This document shows, one piece after another, positions 1-8,588 of a stretch of 64,000 bases of DNA. Below the pieces are notes generated by a model that ran no database searches, had not been told where the DNA came from, and saw only the letters and a program-made list of their open reading frames with translations. This DNA is from Ferrovibrio sp. GTDB lineage: Bacteria; Pseudomonadota; Alphaproteobacteria; Ferrovibrionales; Ferrovibrionaceae. Position 1 is the first letter of the stretch. The number at the start of each line of letters is the position of its first letter. Where the stretch lies: contig NZ_JAHBYG010000018.1 in assembly GCF_019636075.1 (NCBI RefSeq), positions 1-64,000 of the forward strand, written 5' to 3'. The translations under genes were made by a program, and so were the position numbers.

Positions 1-348
1 CATCATATCGCGGCGGCTTTGCGCACCCGCTCGGGCAAGATCGTCACCGGCCTGCATCTGGATACCTATGTCGGCCGCGCCTCGGTCTGTGCCGAAGCCG
101 TGGCGGTGGGGCAGGCGATGGCCGATGGTGCCGGCGCGGCCGATCCGATCACTGCCATCATCTCGGTGCGCCATCCGCGCCCCACCGAGGCGAACCAGAG
201 CATTCAGGTGGTGGCGCCCTGCGGTATCTGCCGTGAAATGCTGCGCGACTTCGCGCCCGATGCGCGGGTGATCCTGAATGTGGATGGCGCGCTTGCAAGC
301 TATAGTACGGCGGACCTGCTGCCGTTGAAGTATCACCGCCAGCCGTAG
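1..348 (+). CDS. cdd: Cytidine deaminase-like protein, 5' end outside window
   Basis: The reading frame is open from the first base (HHIAAALRTRSG...), so the start lies upstream of the window; the TTG at 19 is probably internal. Two zinc-site motifs of the cytidine deaminase family are visible: CAE (in SVCAEAVAVG, about residue 29 of the visible part), giving one ligand and the proton-shuttle Glu, and PCGICRE, giving two further Cys ligands. The family hydrolyses cytidine and deoxycytidine to the uridine forms in pyrimidine salvage, in the cytoplasm. The last codons and the stop codon lie inside the first unit of a tandem hairpin repeat. Related blasticidin-S deaminases have the same motifs, so the exact substrate is not certain. 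Confidence 0.8.
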   Translation, partial: HHIAAALRTRSGKIVTGLHLDTYVGRASVCAEAVAVGQAMADGAGAADPITAIISVRHPRPTEANQSIQVVAPCGICREMLRDFAPDARVILNVDGALASYSTADLLPLKYHRQP

Positions 349-464
349 GGCTGGAAAAGAGGGCCGCCAGCCGTAAGGCTGGAAGAGAGGGCCGCCAGCC
401 GTAAGGCTGGAAGAGAGGGCCGCCAGCCGTAAGGCTGGAAGAGAATGCCGCCAGCCTTAGGGCG
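335..464. repeat. 28-bp tandem repeat array of small hairpins
   Basis: Four head-to-tail 28-bp units (335-362, 363-390, 391-418, 419-446) and a partial fifth from 447. Each unit holds the stem-loop CCAGCC-GTAA-GGCTGG followed by a purine tract (GAAGAGAGG). Units 2 and 3 are identical, unit 4 differs at its last two bases and unit 1 is slightly diverged. Unit 1 contains the stop codon of the deaminase, so the array looks like an expansion of the gene's own 3' end. It fills the gap between two convergent genes. It may act as a transcript end or stabilising structure; that is inference. Confidence 0.85.
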
Positions 465-466
465 TT

Positions 467-1870
467 TCAGCCGGCCAGACTCTGCTCGAATACCCGGGCA
501 TAATTGCCGCCGAGGATTTTCAGCACGTCTTCTTCCTTGAGGCCTTGCTGCAGCAGGGCCGTGGCGAGCAGCGGCAGCTCTTCATATGTATCCAGCACCG
601 ATCCGCTGGGCATGCCCATCATGTCGGTGCCCAGGCCGACATGGTCGATACCGATCAGTCCTGCCAGCTGCGCCATGCCGGCGGCCATGGCCGGCAGGTC
701 GGCGAAGTTCGATTGGTTGGGCCAGATGCCGATCACGCCGCCGGTATCGGCGATCAGCCTGGCATGGGCTACATTGATGCGGCGGCTGAACTCTCGCGGC
801 TTGGCACGATAGGATGTGTGCGACAGGATCAGCGGCGTGCGGCTGGTCTTGGCGGCGCGTGCCACCAGGTCGAAGGTGCCATGCGCCACATCCACCACGA
901 TGCCGAGGCTGTTACAGCGCTCGATCACGGCAGCGCCGAAATCGGTCAACCCGCCATGTACCGCTGGCTCGGTCTGGATATCGCCCAGTTCGTTCGGCCG
1001 GTAATGCACAAGCTGCAGATGGCGCAGATGCCAGTCGCGATGCGCGGCCTCCAGGCGCTCGAGTTTGCCTTCCAGGAAATCCGCGCCCTCGGTGGCAATG
1101 ATCACGCTGGGCTTGTTGGCACTGGCCGCGCGCAGATCGGCGATGCTGCGGATGATGCCCAGCTTCTGTTCGCGTACCAGGCCGAGCGCGCGCTCCATGC
1201 CGGCCTTGGTATGGGCATAAAGCTCGCCCTGCTTGGGATTGCGTTGCGGGCGGATGCGCCGGTCGGCATCCAGACGCGTCACCGGACTATCGGCCACCAC
1301 GCTCAGGCAGATCGCCGCCATGCCGCCCGCGCGCATCGGCGCCGCCACCGGCTGGTAGGGCGCGCGTTCGGCGATGCGGCGGACCCCGTTGATGGCGCCG
1401 GCATGGCTGTGCAGATCGATGGTGAGATGGCCGGCCAGCAGGCGCCGGCCCGGTTGCGGATCGATCTCGGCCGCGTTGGCGGGCAGGGGCTGCCAGGCCG
1501 ACAGCCCGAAAGCCAGGGCGGCGCCAATCGCTTGCCGCCGGCTGAACCCGGCGGCGATGGCGGTCTGCTGAACAGCCTGGGCATCATGCAACTGATAGCG
1601 CCAGCCGGATGCATCATCCTCGGGCAGGCGCAGCAGCCGGCCGCGCAGGCTCAGGGCTCCGCCATCCAGATGGATCGGTTCGGCGGCAAAGATTTCCACC
1701 CGGCGCTCGGCATCCTGCGGCAGGCAGCCAGCGCAGCAGATGGCATCGTCGGCCAGGGCGAAATAACGGAGGCTGGCGGTCTCACACTCAGCCGGCGGCA
1801 GCGGCCAACCTTCCAATTCCACCAGGCTGTCATTCGGGCTTTGCGCCAGATCTTTCCATGCGATGCGCAT
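467..1870 (-). CDS. Membrane dipeptidase (peptidase M19) with extra N-terminal domain and internal Tat-like signal
   Basis: The 467-aa product carries the M19 renal-dipeptidase metal-site signatures: DLHSHAG near residue 152, TEGADFLEG, LVHYRPNELGD, VDVAHGT and LILSHTSYR. The family hydrolyses dipeptides, often with D-residues, using a binuclear zinc centre. Residues about 1-100 form a separate domain with a CCAGC motif and beta-rich text (LSLRGRLLRL...GWRYQLHDA). It is followed at 110-134 by a twin-arginine-like signal (SRRQAIG, hydrophobic stretch, PANAA). A Tat signal is normally N-terminal, so either the protein has a cytoplasmic first domain or some product starts further down; a TTG lies at residue 94. 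Convergent with the deaminase. Confidence 0.85.
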   Translation of the reverse strand: MRIAWKDLAQSPNDSLVELEGWPLPPAECETASLRYFALADDAICCAGCLPQDAERRVEIFAAEPIHLDGGALSLRGRLLRLPEDDASGWRYQLHDAQAVQQTAIAAGFSRRQAIGAALAFGLSAWQPLPANAAEIDPQPGRRLLAGHLTIDLHSHAGAINGVRRIAERAPYQPVAAPMRAGGMAAICLSVVADSPVTRLDADRRIRPQRNPKQGELYAHTKAGMERALGLVREQKLGIIRSIADLRAASANKPSVIIATEGADFLEGKLERLEAAHRDWHLRHLQLVHYRPNELGDIQTEPAVHGGLTDFGAAVIERCNSLGIVVDVAHGTFDLVARAAKTSRTPLILSHTSYRAKPREFSRRINVAHARLIADTGGVIGIWPNQSNFADLPAMAAGMAQLAGLIGIDHVGLGTDMMGMPSGSVLDTYEELPLLATALLQQGLKEEDVLKILGGNYARVFEQSLAG

Positions 1871-2012
1871 GGGCTACTCCATCTGTACTTAAGGAATACT
1901 CTGGTTTTCTAGCATAAAACGGTTGTTTTTGCCCTAGATTCTGTCCGATCCGGCCACAAAGGCGCCCTAATCCAGCAGCAGGTTGGGACCGTACAAAAAC
2001 AGGAGGTGGGTC

Positions 2013-2417
2013 ATGCGCTCTCGCCTGATAGCCATTGCTTTTAGCCTTTTGCCCTTTGCCGCCCCGATTGCGGCTTCTGTCGCAACTGCCGAGGAACGTT
2101 CAGGTCCGGTGCAGTCCGTGGTGTTTTTTGAAAACCGCTCCACCGGGTTGAGCCCGATGGCCCGCATGGTGCTGGATCGTCAGGTGCAGATGATCGAGGA
2201 ACGGTTGCAGCCGCTGCCGCTGGCCCTGATCGGCCAGGCGACGCCCGATGAGGCGTCGGAAGCGGAAATCCTGTCGATCCGCCGTGCCGAGGCCGTGCGC
2301 GATTATCTGGTGGCGCGAGGTGTGCGGCCGGAAAATCTGATGCTGGGCAACCGCCCGCGGGCGGAAGCGCCTGCGGTGATCGCCACGCCGGCGCCAGCCA
2401 CGGTGTTGATCAACTGA
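2013..2417 (+). CDS. Small secreted OmpA-like domain protein
   Basis: The product is 134 aa. It starts at the ATG with a strong ribosome site (AGGAGG at 2001-2006); an upstream TTG at 1983 is less likely. Residues 1-27 are a Sec signal peptide (MRSRLIAIAF... ATAEE). The mature part resembles a shortened OmpA C-terminal peptidoglycan-binding fold: a strand (SVVFFENRSTGLSP), a helix, then SIRRAEAVRDYLVARGVRPEN, the helix-strand element that is the best conserved part of the family. It is shorter than a normal OmpA domain, and the usual Asp/Arg peptidoglycan contacts are not all obvious, so binding is uncertain. Probably periplasmic. Monocistronic, convergent with an MFS gene. Confidence 0.65.
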   Translation: MRSRLIAIAFSLLPFAAPIAASVATAEERSGPVQSVVFFENRSTGLSPMARMVLDRQVQMIEERLQPLPLALIGQATPDEASEAEILSIRRAEAVRDYLVARGVRPENLMLGNRPRAEAPAVIATPAPATVLIN

Positions 2418-2438
2418 CGGGCTGATCAACTGATCGGC

Positions 2439-3662
2439 TTAAGCCTGCCGGCTTGTCTTGCCGATGCCGAGCACGGTGAGGGTGGTAAGCGCCAGGATGA
2501 CCGCCACCATCAGCAGCACGGCCTGCGGATTGCCGTGATCGAGCAGGATGCCGATCGCCAACGGTGCCAGTGCAGAGCCGGCATCCAGGCCTGAATAGAC
2601 GAAACCGAACACCCGGCCGGAGGCGCCCTTGGGCGAAGCCTGGCGCACGATCATGTCGCGCGAAGGCGTTGTGCTGCCCTGCAGGAAGCCGGCCAGGGTG
2701 ACCAAGGCGACCAGCAAAGCGTTTGGCAGATCGACAAAGGCAACGATGAAAATCAGCGTCGAAGCGGCAAGCAGGCCAAAGGTGACCAGCTTATACGGCG
2801 GCACCTTGCGGTCGGCCAATATGCTGCCGATCACCACGCCGGCACTGGCGCCGAGCAGGAAGCCGGTCAGTGCCATGGTGGCAATGGTCAACGGCGTGCC
2901 ATACATTACGTTCACGATGACCGGGAAGAAATTCTGGATGCCGATCAGGGCGGTGGCCAGCATCAGGAAATAGACGAAGCACATCACAATCGGCAAGGTG
3001 AAGAGCGGCAGTTTGGCTGGTACGCCAGATTCCGCCTGTTCCTTCCGCACGGCGATATCTTCTTTCAGGCTGTCGCGCCGCAACACCAGGGCCAGCAAGG
3101 CCAGCAGGCCGACAGCCGCCGCCAGCGCCAGGGCGCCGCGCCAGCCCAGCGCCCATGCCGCCGCGCCCATGAAGGCCGGCGCCACGGCCCAACCCAGATT
3201 GCCGCCCAGGGTATGGCTGCCATAGGCGCGCCCGATGCGGTTCTGGTTCACAGAGGCGCTGAGGATGGAGTAATCCGCCGGGTGAAACACGCTGTTGCCG
3301 GCGCCGGCCAGCATCGCCACCGGCAGCAACAGCCAGTAATTCGGCACCAGGCCGTAAAGCAGCACAGCCACGCAGAAGATCGCCAGGCCACCGATCAGAA
3401 CATTGCGGGCGCCGATCCGGTCTACCAGGAAACCGGCCGGTGTTTGCAGTAATCCAGAGGTGGCCGAGAATACCGTCATCACCAGCCCCAGCTGAGTATA
3501 GCTGACCTGGAATGCTTCGCGCAGGAACGGAAACAGCGGGGGCAATACCAGCTGGAAAAAATGGCTGCAGGCATGGGCGAAACCGATCAGCGCCATCACT
3601 TCAATGTCGCGCCGCGTATTGCCCTGTGGCGATATGGGGGCCTGCATGGAAATGTCGGTCAT
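2439..3662 (-). CDS. MFS exporter, fosmidomycin-resistance (Fsr) type
   Basis: A 407-aa protein with about 12 hydrophobic segments. HFFQLVLPPLFPFLREAF in the first membrane segment, FLVDRIGARNVLIGG in loop 2-3 and GAGNSVFHPADYSIL in the fourth are typical of the Fsr-like branch of the major facilitator superfamily. The middle cytoplasmic loop (LRRDSLKEDIAVRKEQAESG) lies near residue 200. Family members export drugs or small metabolites by proton antiport through the inner membrane; the substrate cannot be read from sequence. Stands alone, convergent with the OmpA-like gene. About 125 bp with no gene separate its start from ruvX. Confidence 0.85.
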   Translation of the reverse strand: MTDISMQAPISPQGNTRRDIEVMALIGFAHACSHFFQLVLPPLFPFLREAFQVSYTQLGLVMTVFSATSGLLQTPAGFLVDRIGARNVLIGGLAIFCVAVLLYGLVPNYWLLLPVAMLAGAGNSVFHPADYSILSASVNQNRIGRAYGSHTLGGNLGWAVAPAFMGAAAWALGWRGALALAAAVGLLALLALVLRRDSLKEDIAVRKEQAESGVPAKLPLFTLPIVMCFVYFLMLATALIGIQNFFPVIVNVMYGTPLTIATMALTGFLLGASAGVVIGSILADRKVPPYKLVTFGLLAASTLIFIVAFVDLPNALLVALVTLAGFLQGSTTPSRDMIVRQASPKGASGRVFGFVYSGLDAGSALAPLAIGILLDHGNPQAVLLMVAVILALTTLTVLGIGKTSRQA

Positions 3663-3787
3663 GACGGTCTGTTCCCGGGGCGAGCGTGTTATTGGCTTTG
3701 GGGCCTGGCTGTGCCGCCAGTTGCGAATGAGTATAGAGTGGTTCGGCTAAAAAGTAACCACCCGGTTGTGTTTTGTAGGCGCCAGGA

Positions 3788-4333
3788 TCATGCCTGGCCG
3801 CTTTCCTGGCCGGCCAGCCAGTCGAGATAAGCCTGCAGGATATAGCTGGCGGCCAGTTTATCCACCAGTTCCGCCCGCCTTGCCCGGCTCAGATCGGCTT
3901 CCACCATCATGCGCTGCACGGCTACGGTGGAAAGCCGTTCGTCCCAATAAGTGAGGGGAACCGGCACCAGCGGCGCGATGTTGCGGGCAAAAGCCCGGGC
4001 AGCCTGGCAGCGCGGGCCTTCGGTGCCGTCCATGTTTACCGGCAGGCCCAGAACCAGGGCGCCGACGCCTTCTTTTTGTACGACGGCCAGCAGGTCGGCC
4101 ACATCGTCTTTCAGCTTGCGGCGACGGATCGTGTCGTAGGGCGTGGCGATGCGGTGGCCGGCATCGGAGAGCGCCAGGCCGATGGTCTTGGTGCCCAGGT
4201 CCAGGCCGAGGAAACGCAGGCCGCCTTCCACCCGGATGGCCTCGGTGCCGGGCTTGGGGGCGCGCTGGCGCGGCGGCCTGCCGTTATGCAAGGCCCCGTC
4301 TGAGGGGGAGGATGGGTTGCCGGGCTCGGTCAC
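3788..4333 (-). CDS. ruvX: YqgF/RuvX family nuclease (16S rRNA 5'-end processing / putative Holliday junction resolvase)
   Basis: The RNase H-like YqgF fold is clear: LRFLGLDLGTKTIGLALSD (first catalytic Asp), ALVLGLPVNMDGTEG, LTYWDERLSTVAVQRMM (second acidic site) and DKLAASYILQAYLD (last acidic residue). YqgF proteins process the 5' end of 16S rRNA; the resolvase role is a family prediction. The start is uncertain: GTG 4333 is used here, TTG 4360 is possible, and GTG 4231 would give a protein of more usual length. The first about 35 residues are low-complexity and Pro/Gly/Arg rich. Divergent from gatC, sharing an intergenic region of about 95 bp. Confidence 0.88.
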   Translation of the reverse strand: MTEPGNPSSPSDGALHNGRPPRQRAPKPGTEAIRVEGGLRFLGLDLGTKTIGLALSDAGHRIATPYDTIRRRKLKDDVADLLAVVQKEGVGALVLGLPVNMDGTEGPRCQAARAFARNIAPLVPVPLTYWDERLSTVAVQRMMVEADLSRARRAELVDKLAASYILQAYLDWLAGQESGQA

Positions 4334-4428
4334 GAATGCTACTTTCCGCCGCCATTTCAAGGAGATTCCGGCCCGCAGGGGCGGGAATCGCCTCGGTTTC
4401 GTTTCGGACTATAACCAACGGTGCGCAC

Positions 4429-4716
4429 ATGTCATTGGATAAAGCGGCGGTGGCGAAGATCGCCAAGCTGGCCCGCCTGAAACTGGAGCCCGAGCGCCAG
4501 GAGGCGATGACCGCCGAATTGAATACCATCCTGTCCTTCGTGGAAGAGTTGCAGGCGGTGAAGACCGACAATGTGCCGCCGCTCACCTCGGTGGCGCCGA
4601 TGAAGCTGCGTTGGCGCGAGGATGTGGTGAATGACGGCGGCGACCCCGAGGCCGTGCTGCGCAATGCGCCGGGCCGCCAGGCCAGCTTCTATACCGTACC
4701 GAAGGTGATCGAGTGA
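4429..4716 (+). CDS. gatC: Asp-tRNA(Asn)/Glu-tRNA(Gln) amidotransferase subunit C
   Basis: The 95-aa product matches GatC throughout: [18 protein letters not shown] at the N-terminus, [22 protein letters not shown] in the middle and the C-terminal [19 protein letters not shown]. GatC wraps around GatA and stabilises the GatA-GatB contact. The ATG at 4429 gives the usual family length. Its stop overlaps the gatA start (TGATG), indicating translational coupling. It is first in the gatC-gatA-gatB operon, which makes Gln-tRNA(Gln), and Asn-tRNA(Asn) if needed, from mischarged tRNA; most alphaproteobacteria lack GlnRS. Confidence 0.96.
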   Translation: MSLDKAAVAKIAKLARLKLEPERQEAMTAELNTILSFVEELQAVKTDNVPPLTSVAPMKLRWREDVVNDGGDPEAVLRNAPGRQASFYTVPKVIE

Positions 4717-6194
4717 TGGCTATCAATCCCGCCGACCTCACGATTGCCGCCGCGCTCGCTCATCTGGAAAAGGGCGATTTCACGGCCCAGGAACTGACCC
4801 AGGCCAGCATTGCCGCCATGCAGGCGGCCAAGCCGCTGAATGCCATGATCACCGAAACGCCGGAAAAGGCGCTGGCCATGGCACAGGCTGCCGACGAGCG
4901 CCGCCGCGCCGGTAAGGCCGGCTTGCTGGAAGGCATTCCGATCGCCGTGAAGGATCTGTTCTGCACCCAGGATGTGCTGACCACGGCGGCCAGCCATATC
5001 CTGGATGGTTTCGTGCCGGCCTATGAATCCACCGCCACCGCCAATCTGTGGCGCGAAGGCGCGGTGATGCTGGGCAAGCTGAATCTCGACGAATTCGCCA
5101 TGGGCTCGTCCAACGAGACCAGCTATTACGGCCCGGCCGTAAATCCCTGGCGTGGTCCGCAGGGCGAAAAGCTGGTGCCGGGCGGCTCTTCGGGCGGTTC
5201 CGCCGCCGCCGTTGCTGCCGGCTATGCACTGGGCGCCACCGGCACCGATACCGGCGGCTCGATCCGCCAGCCGGCGGCACTTTGCGGCATCACCGGCATT
5301 AAGCCCACCTATGGCCGCGTGTCGCGCTGGGGCATTGTGGCGTTCGCTTCGTCGCTCGACCAGGCCGGGCCGATGACCCGCGATGTGCGCGACGCCGCGC
5401 TGATGCTGCGTGCCATGGCTGGGTTCGATGCCAAGGATTCCACATGCGTCGACATGCCGGTGCCGGATTACACGGCCAAGCTGGAAGACGGCGTGAAGGG
5501 CCTGCGCATCGGTATTCCGCGCGAATACCGCATGGACGGCATGAATGCCGAGATCGAAGCGTTGTGGAACCAGGGCAAGCAGTGGCTGGTGGATGCTGGC
5601 GCCGAGGTGGTTGATATCTCGCTGCCGCATACCCATCACGCGCTGGCGGCCTATTATATCGTGGCGCCGGCCGAGGCGTCGTCGAATCTGGCGCGCTACG
5701 ATGGCGTGCGCTACGGCCTGCGCGTGCCGGGCAAGGATCTGATCGAGATGTATGAGAATACCCGCGGCGCCGGTTTCGGCCGCGAGGTGCAGCGCCGCAT
5801 CATGATCGGCACCTATGTGCTGTCGGCGGGCTATTACGATGCCTATTACACCAAGGCGCAGAAGGTGCGCACGCTGATCGCCAAGGATTTCGAGCAGGCC
5901 TTCCAGCGTGTGGATGCCATCCTCACGCCCACCTCGCCGAACGCGGCTTTCCCGCTGGGCTCGAAAAGCGACGATCCCATCGCCATGTATCTGAACGACG
6001 TGTTCACCGTGCCGATCAACATGGCCGGCCTGCCGGGCATTTCGCTGCCCGCCGGTCTGAACGCGGAGGGCCTGCCGCTGGGCCTGCAATTGATCGGCCG
6101 GCCCTTCGACGAGGCCACTTTGCTGCGCGTGGCGCGCAGCGTTGAAAAGGCAGCGGATTTCAAAGCCAGGCCCGACGCTTGGTGGAGCAAGTGA
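4716..6194 (+). CDS. gatA: Asp-tRNA(Asn)/Glu-tRNA(Gln) amidotransferase subunit A
   Basis: A 492-aa amidase-signature enzyme that releases ammonia from glutamine for GatB. Counting from the ATG at 4716, the catalytic triad falls at Lys79 ([10 protein letters not shown]), Ser158 ([12 protein letters not shown]) and Ser182 ([10 protein letters not shown]), the canonical spacing. The C-terminal part ([29 protein letters not shown]) also matches GatA. A GTG three bases upstream could also start it. It overlaps the gatC stop, and gatB follows two bases after its own stop, so the three subunits are co-translated. Confidence 0.97.
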   Translation: MAINPADLTIAAALAHLEKGDFTAQELTQASIAAMQAAKPLNAMITETPEKALAMAQAADERRRAGKAGLLEGIPIAVKDLFCTQDVLTTAASHILDGFVPAYESTATANLWREGAVMLGKLNLDEFAMGSSNETSYYGPAVNPWRGPQGEKLVPGGSSGGSAAAVAAGYALGATGTDTGGSIRQPAALCGITGIKPTYGRVSRWGIVAFASSLDQAGPMTRDVRDAALMLRAMAGFDAKDSTCVDMPVPDYTAKLEDGVKGLRIGIPREYRMDGMNAEIEALWNQGKQWLVDAGAEVVDISLPHTHHALAAYYIVAPAEASSNLARYDGVRYGLRVPGKDLIEMYENTRGAGFGREVQRRIMIGTYVLSAGYYDAYYTKAQKVRTLIAKDFEQAFQRVDAILTPTSPNAAFPLGSKSDDPIAMYLNDVFTVPINMAGLPGISLPAGLNAEGLPLGLQLIGRPFDEATLLRVARSVEKAADFKARPDAWWSK

Positions 6195-6196
6195 CC

Positions 6197-7663
6197 ATGA
6201 GTGCTGACGAGAAAAACTACATCCAGGGCGCAACCGGCGCCTGGGAAATCGTGATCGGCATGGAAGTGCATGCCCAGATCTCCTCCAAGGCCAAGCTGTT
6301 TTCCGGCGCCTCGGCCACCTTTGGCGCCGAACCGAATGCCCAGGTGAGCCTGGTGGATGCCGCGATGCCCGGCATGCTGCCGGTGATCAATGCCTATTGC
6401 GTGGAGCAGGCGGTGCGCACCGGCCTGGGCCTGAAGGCGCAGATCAATCTGTTTTCGGTGTTCGACCGCAAGAATTATTTCTTCCCAGATTTGCCGCAGG
6501 GCTATCAGATCAGCCAGTACAAGCAGCCGGTGGTGGGCGAGGGTAAGCTGATTCTCGATATGCCGGATGGTTCCAGCCGTGAAGTGGGCATCACCCGCCT
6601 GCATTTGGAACAGGATGCCGGCAAAAGCCTGCATGACCAGTCGCCGAACCAGTCTTATATCGACCTGAACCGTTCCGGCGTGGCGCTGATGGAAATCGTG
6701 TCGGAACCCGACATGCGCAATTCCGAAGAGGCCGGCGCTTACCTGAAGAAGCTGCGCACCATCCTGCGCTATCTCGGCACCTGCGATGGCAACATGGAAG
6801 AAGGTTCCATGCGCGCCGACGTGAATGTGAGCGTGCGCAAGCCGGGCGGTCCGCTGGGCACGCGCTGCGAGATCAAGAATGTGAATTCCGTGCGCTTCGT
6901 GATGCAGGCCATCGAATACGAGGCGCGGCGCCAGATCGATGTGATCGAGGGCGGCGGCCAGGTTGCGCAGGAAACGCGGCTGTTCGATTCCGGCAAGGGC
7001 GTCACGCGCGCCATGCGCAGCAAGGAAGATGCGCATGATTACCGCTACTTCCCCGATCCCGATCTGCTGCCGCTGGAACTCGATGCCGGCTGGGTGGAAA
7101 ATATCAAGACCAGCCTGCCTGAACTGCCCGACGAAAAGAAAGCCCGCTTCATCGACAAGCTGGGCCTCAGCCCCTACGACGCCGCCGTGCTGGTGGCCGA
7201 GAAGGAGTCGGCGGATTTCTACGAGGCCGTGGCCAAGGGCCGCGACGGCAAGCTTTGCGCCAATTGGGTGATCACCGAATATTTCGGCGCGCTCAACAAG
7301 TCCGGCAAGAGCATGGCGGATTTCGTGATCACGCCGGAAAAGCTCGGCGGCCTGATCGACCTGATCGCCGACAACACCATCTCCAACCGCCTGGCCAAGG
7401 ATGTGTTCGCGCTGATGGTGGAAACCGGCAAGGATGCCGCCACGGTGGTGGACGAGAAGGGCATGCGCCAGGTGACCGATACCGGCGCCATCGAAGCCGT
7501 GATCGACCAGGTGATGGCCGCCAATGCCGACAAGGTGGCGGAATATCGCTCGGGCAAGGACAAGCTGTTCGGCTTCTTCGTTGGTCAGACCATGAAGGCC
7601 TCGGGCGGCAAGGCCAATCCGGCGGCGGTGAACGATCTGCTGAAAAAGAAGCTGGCGGGCTGA
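6197..7663 (+). CDS. gatB: Asp-tRNA(Asn)/Glu-tRNA(Gln) amidotransferase subunit B
   Basis: A 488-aa kinase and transamidase subunit. [24 protein letters not shown] is the diagnostic GatB N-terminus, followed by [15 protein letters not shown] and [13 protein letters not shown]. The C-terminal YqeY-like tail domain ([33 protein letters not shown]) binds the tRNA. GatB phosphorylates the gamma-carboxyl of Glu-tRNA(Gln) with ATP and then amidates it using ammonia channelled from GatA. The ATG 6197 follows the gatA stop directly; TTG 6179 would extend into gatA and is less likely. Last gene of the operon; its stop codon lies in the loop of the terminator hairpin. Confidence 0.97.
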   Translation: MSADEKNYIQGATGAWEIVIGMEVHAQISSKAKLFSGASATFGAEPNAQVSLVDAAMPGMLPVINAYCVEQAVRTGLGLKAQINLFSVFDRKNYFFPDLPQGYQISQYKQPVVGEGKLILDMPDGSSREVGITRLHLEQDAGKSLHDQSPNQSYIDLNRSGVALMEIVSEPDMRNSEEAGAYLKKLRTILRYLGTCDGNMEEGSMRADVNVSVRKPGGPLGTRCEIKNVNSVRFVMQAIEYEARRQIDVIEGGGQVAQETRLFDSGKGVTRAMRSKEDAHDYRYFPDPDLLPLELDAGWVENIKTSLPELPDEKKARFIDKLGLSPYDAAVLVAEKESADFYEAVAKGRDGKLCANWVITEYFGALNKSGKSMADFVITPEKLGGLIDLIADNTISNRLAKDVFALMVETGKDAATVVDEKGMRQVTDTGAIEAVIDQVMAANADKVAEYRSGKDKLFGFFVGQTMKASGGKANPAAVNDLLKKKLAG

Positions 7664-7688
7664 TTGCCCGCCAGGCGACTAACTTTTT
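7652..7688 (+). terminator. Rho-independent terminator of gatCAB
   Basis: A perfect 9-bp stem CTGGCGGGC / GCCCGCCAG (7652-7660 and 7666-7674), loop TGATT, followed by GCGACTAAC and five T. The gatB stop codon TGA (7661-7663) is the first part of the loop, so the last gatB codons form the left arm. Confidence 0.75.
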
Positions 7689-7831
7689 CACGCCCCTGTG
7701 GGCCGGTGGTTGTGTTGATGCCGCGGGCTATGTGCCTCTGGCAGCAAACCCGCTGCGATTGAAACAATGTGATTGACGGCAGTCCTGGGCTGGGAGACAA
7801 GACCTCTCCATTTTCCTTGGATTCCCGCCTC

Positions 7832-8587
7832 ATGTCTTGCCAGATCTGCTCAGCCGGCGCTTCTTCCTATATCACCCATGGTACGCATCACCTGGTGCGT
7901 TGCCAGGGATGCGGCCTGGTCTACATGGATCCGCCGCCGGCACCGTTCGATGTGCAGACTATGTATGCCGACACCTATAACGGCGCCACCGGCAGCTATT
8001 TCACCAAGGTGGATCGCAAGCTGAAGCGCAGCCGCCATCGCATACGCCGTCTGGCCCGCATGTGCGGCGGCGGTGCCGGGCGCAGCTTTCTCGATGTGGG
8101 CAGCAATGGCGGCTTCATGGTAGAGGCGGCGCGCGAGGCCGGTTTCGCGGCTGCCGGCCTGGAGCCCGATGGTGCGGCCATTGCCTGGGCCAAGCAGCAT
8201 TTTCCGCGAAACCGCTATCTGCATGGCTTGTTGGAGGAAACCGATTTCGGCGGCGAGCAGTTCGATGCGATCTATTGCTCGGAAGTGATCGAACATGCGC
8301 CGGATAGCAACCGTTTCGTTGCGGCGCTTGCTGCGGCATTGAAGCTTGGCGGGTTGCTGTATCTCACCACGCCCGATATCAGCCATTGGCGCCGGCCGCG
8401 CGACATCACGAAGTGGGATGCCTTCTGCCCGCCCTCGCATTGCATCTATTTCAGTCCGGCCAATCTCACCCGCCTGTTGGACCAACATGGCTTTTCGGTG
8501 GAATGGCGTGCGCTGTCGTTCAAGCCTGGTATCAAGCTGATCGCGCGCAAACGCGTTGAGAGCCAACAGGCAAAAGCCGCGGCGTGA
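7832..8587 (+). CDS. Class I SAM-dependent methyltransferase with N-terminal zinc ribbon
   Basis: The product is 251 aa from ATG 7832; a further in-frame start upstream is less likely because the zinc-ribbon cysteines begin immediately at MSCQIC. CQIC and CQGC (about residues 3-6 and 24-27) make a four-Cys knuckle. The methyltransferase core starts with FLDVGSNGGFMVEAA (SAM motif I), then LEPD, and FDAIYCSEVIEHAPDSNRFV with the acidic-aromatic post-motif. The overall layout is that of methyltransferases from sugar and polysaccharide loci (Methyltransf_23 type), but there are no glycosyl genes nearby, so the substrate is unknown. The stop lies one base from the convergent VWA gene, leaving no room for a terminator. 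Confidence 0.8.
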   Translation: MSCQICSAGASSYITHGTHHLVRCQGCGLVYMDPPPAPFDVQTMYADTYNGATGSYFTKVDRKLKRSRHRIRRLARMCGGGAGRSFLDVGSNGGFMVEAAREAGFAAAGLEPDGAAIAWAKQHFPRNRYLHGLLEETDFGGEQFDAIYCSEVIEHAPDSNRFVAALAAALKLGGLLYLTTPDISHWRRPRDITKWDAFCPPSHCIYFSPANLTRLLDQHGFSVEWRALSFKPGIKLIARKRVESQQAKAAA

Positions 8588-8588
8588 T

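Noticed and set aside
335..464. Short CRISPR array
   Set aside because: The 28-bp units are directly adjacent, with no unique spacers and no cas genes near; it is a simple tandem repeat.
545..1912. 455-codon open frame opposite the dipeptidase
   Set aside because: The minus-strand frame has the full set of M19 motifs; this one has none and is compositionally a shadow.
4689..6233. 514-codon open frame opposite gatA
   Set aside because: gatA has its catalytic triad at canonical positions on the plus strand.
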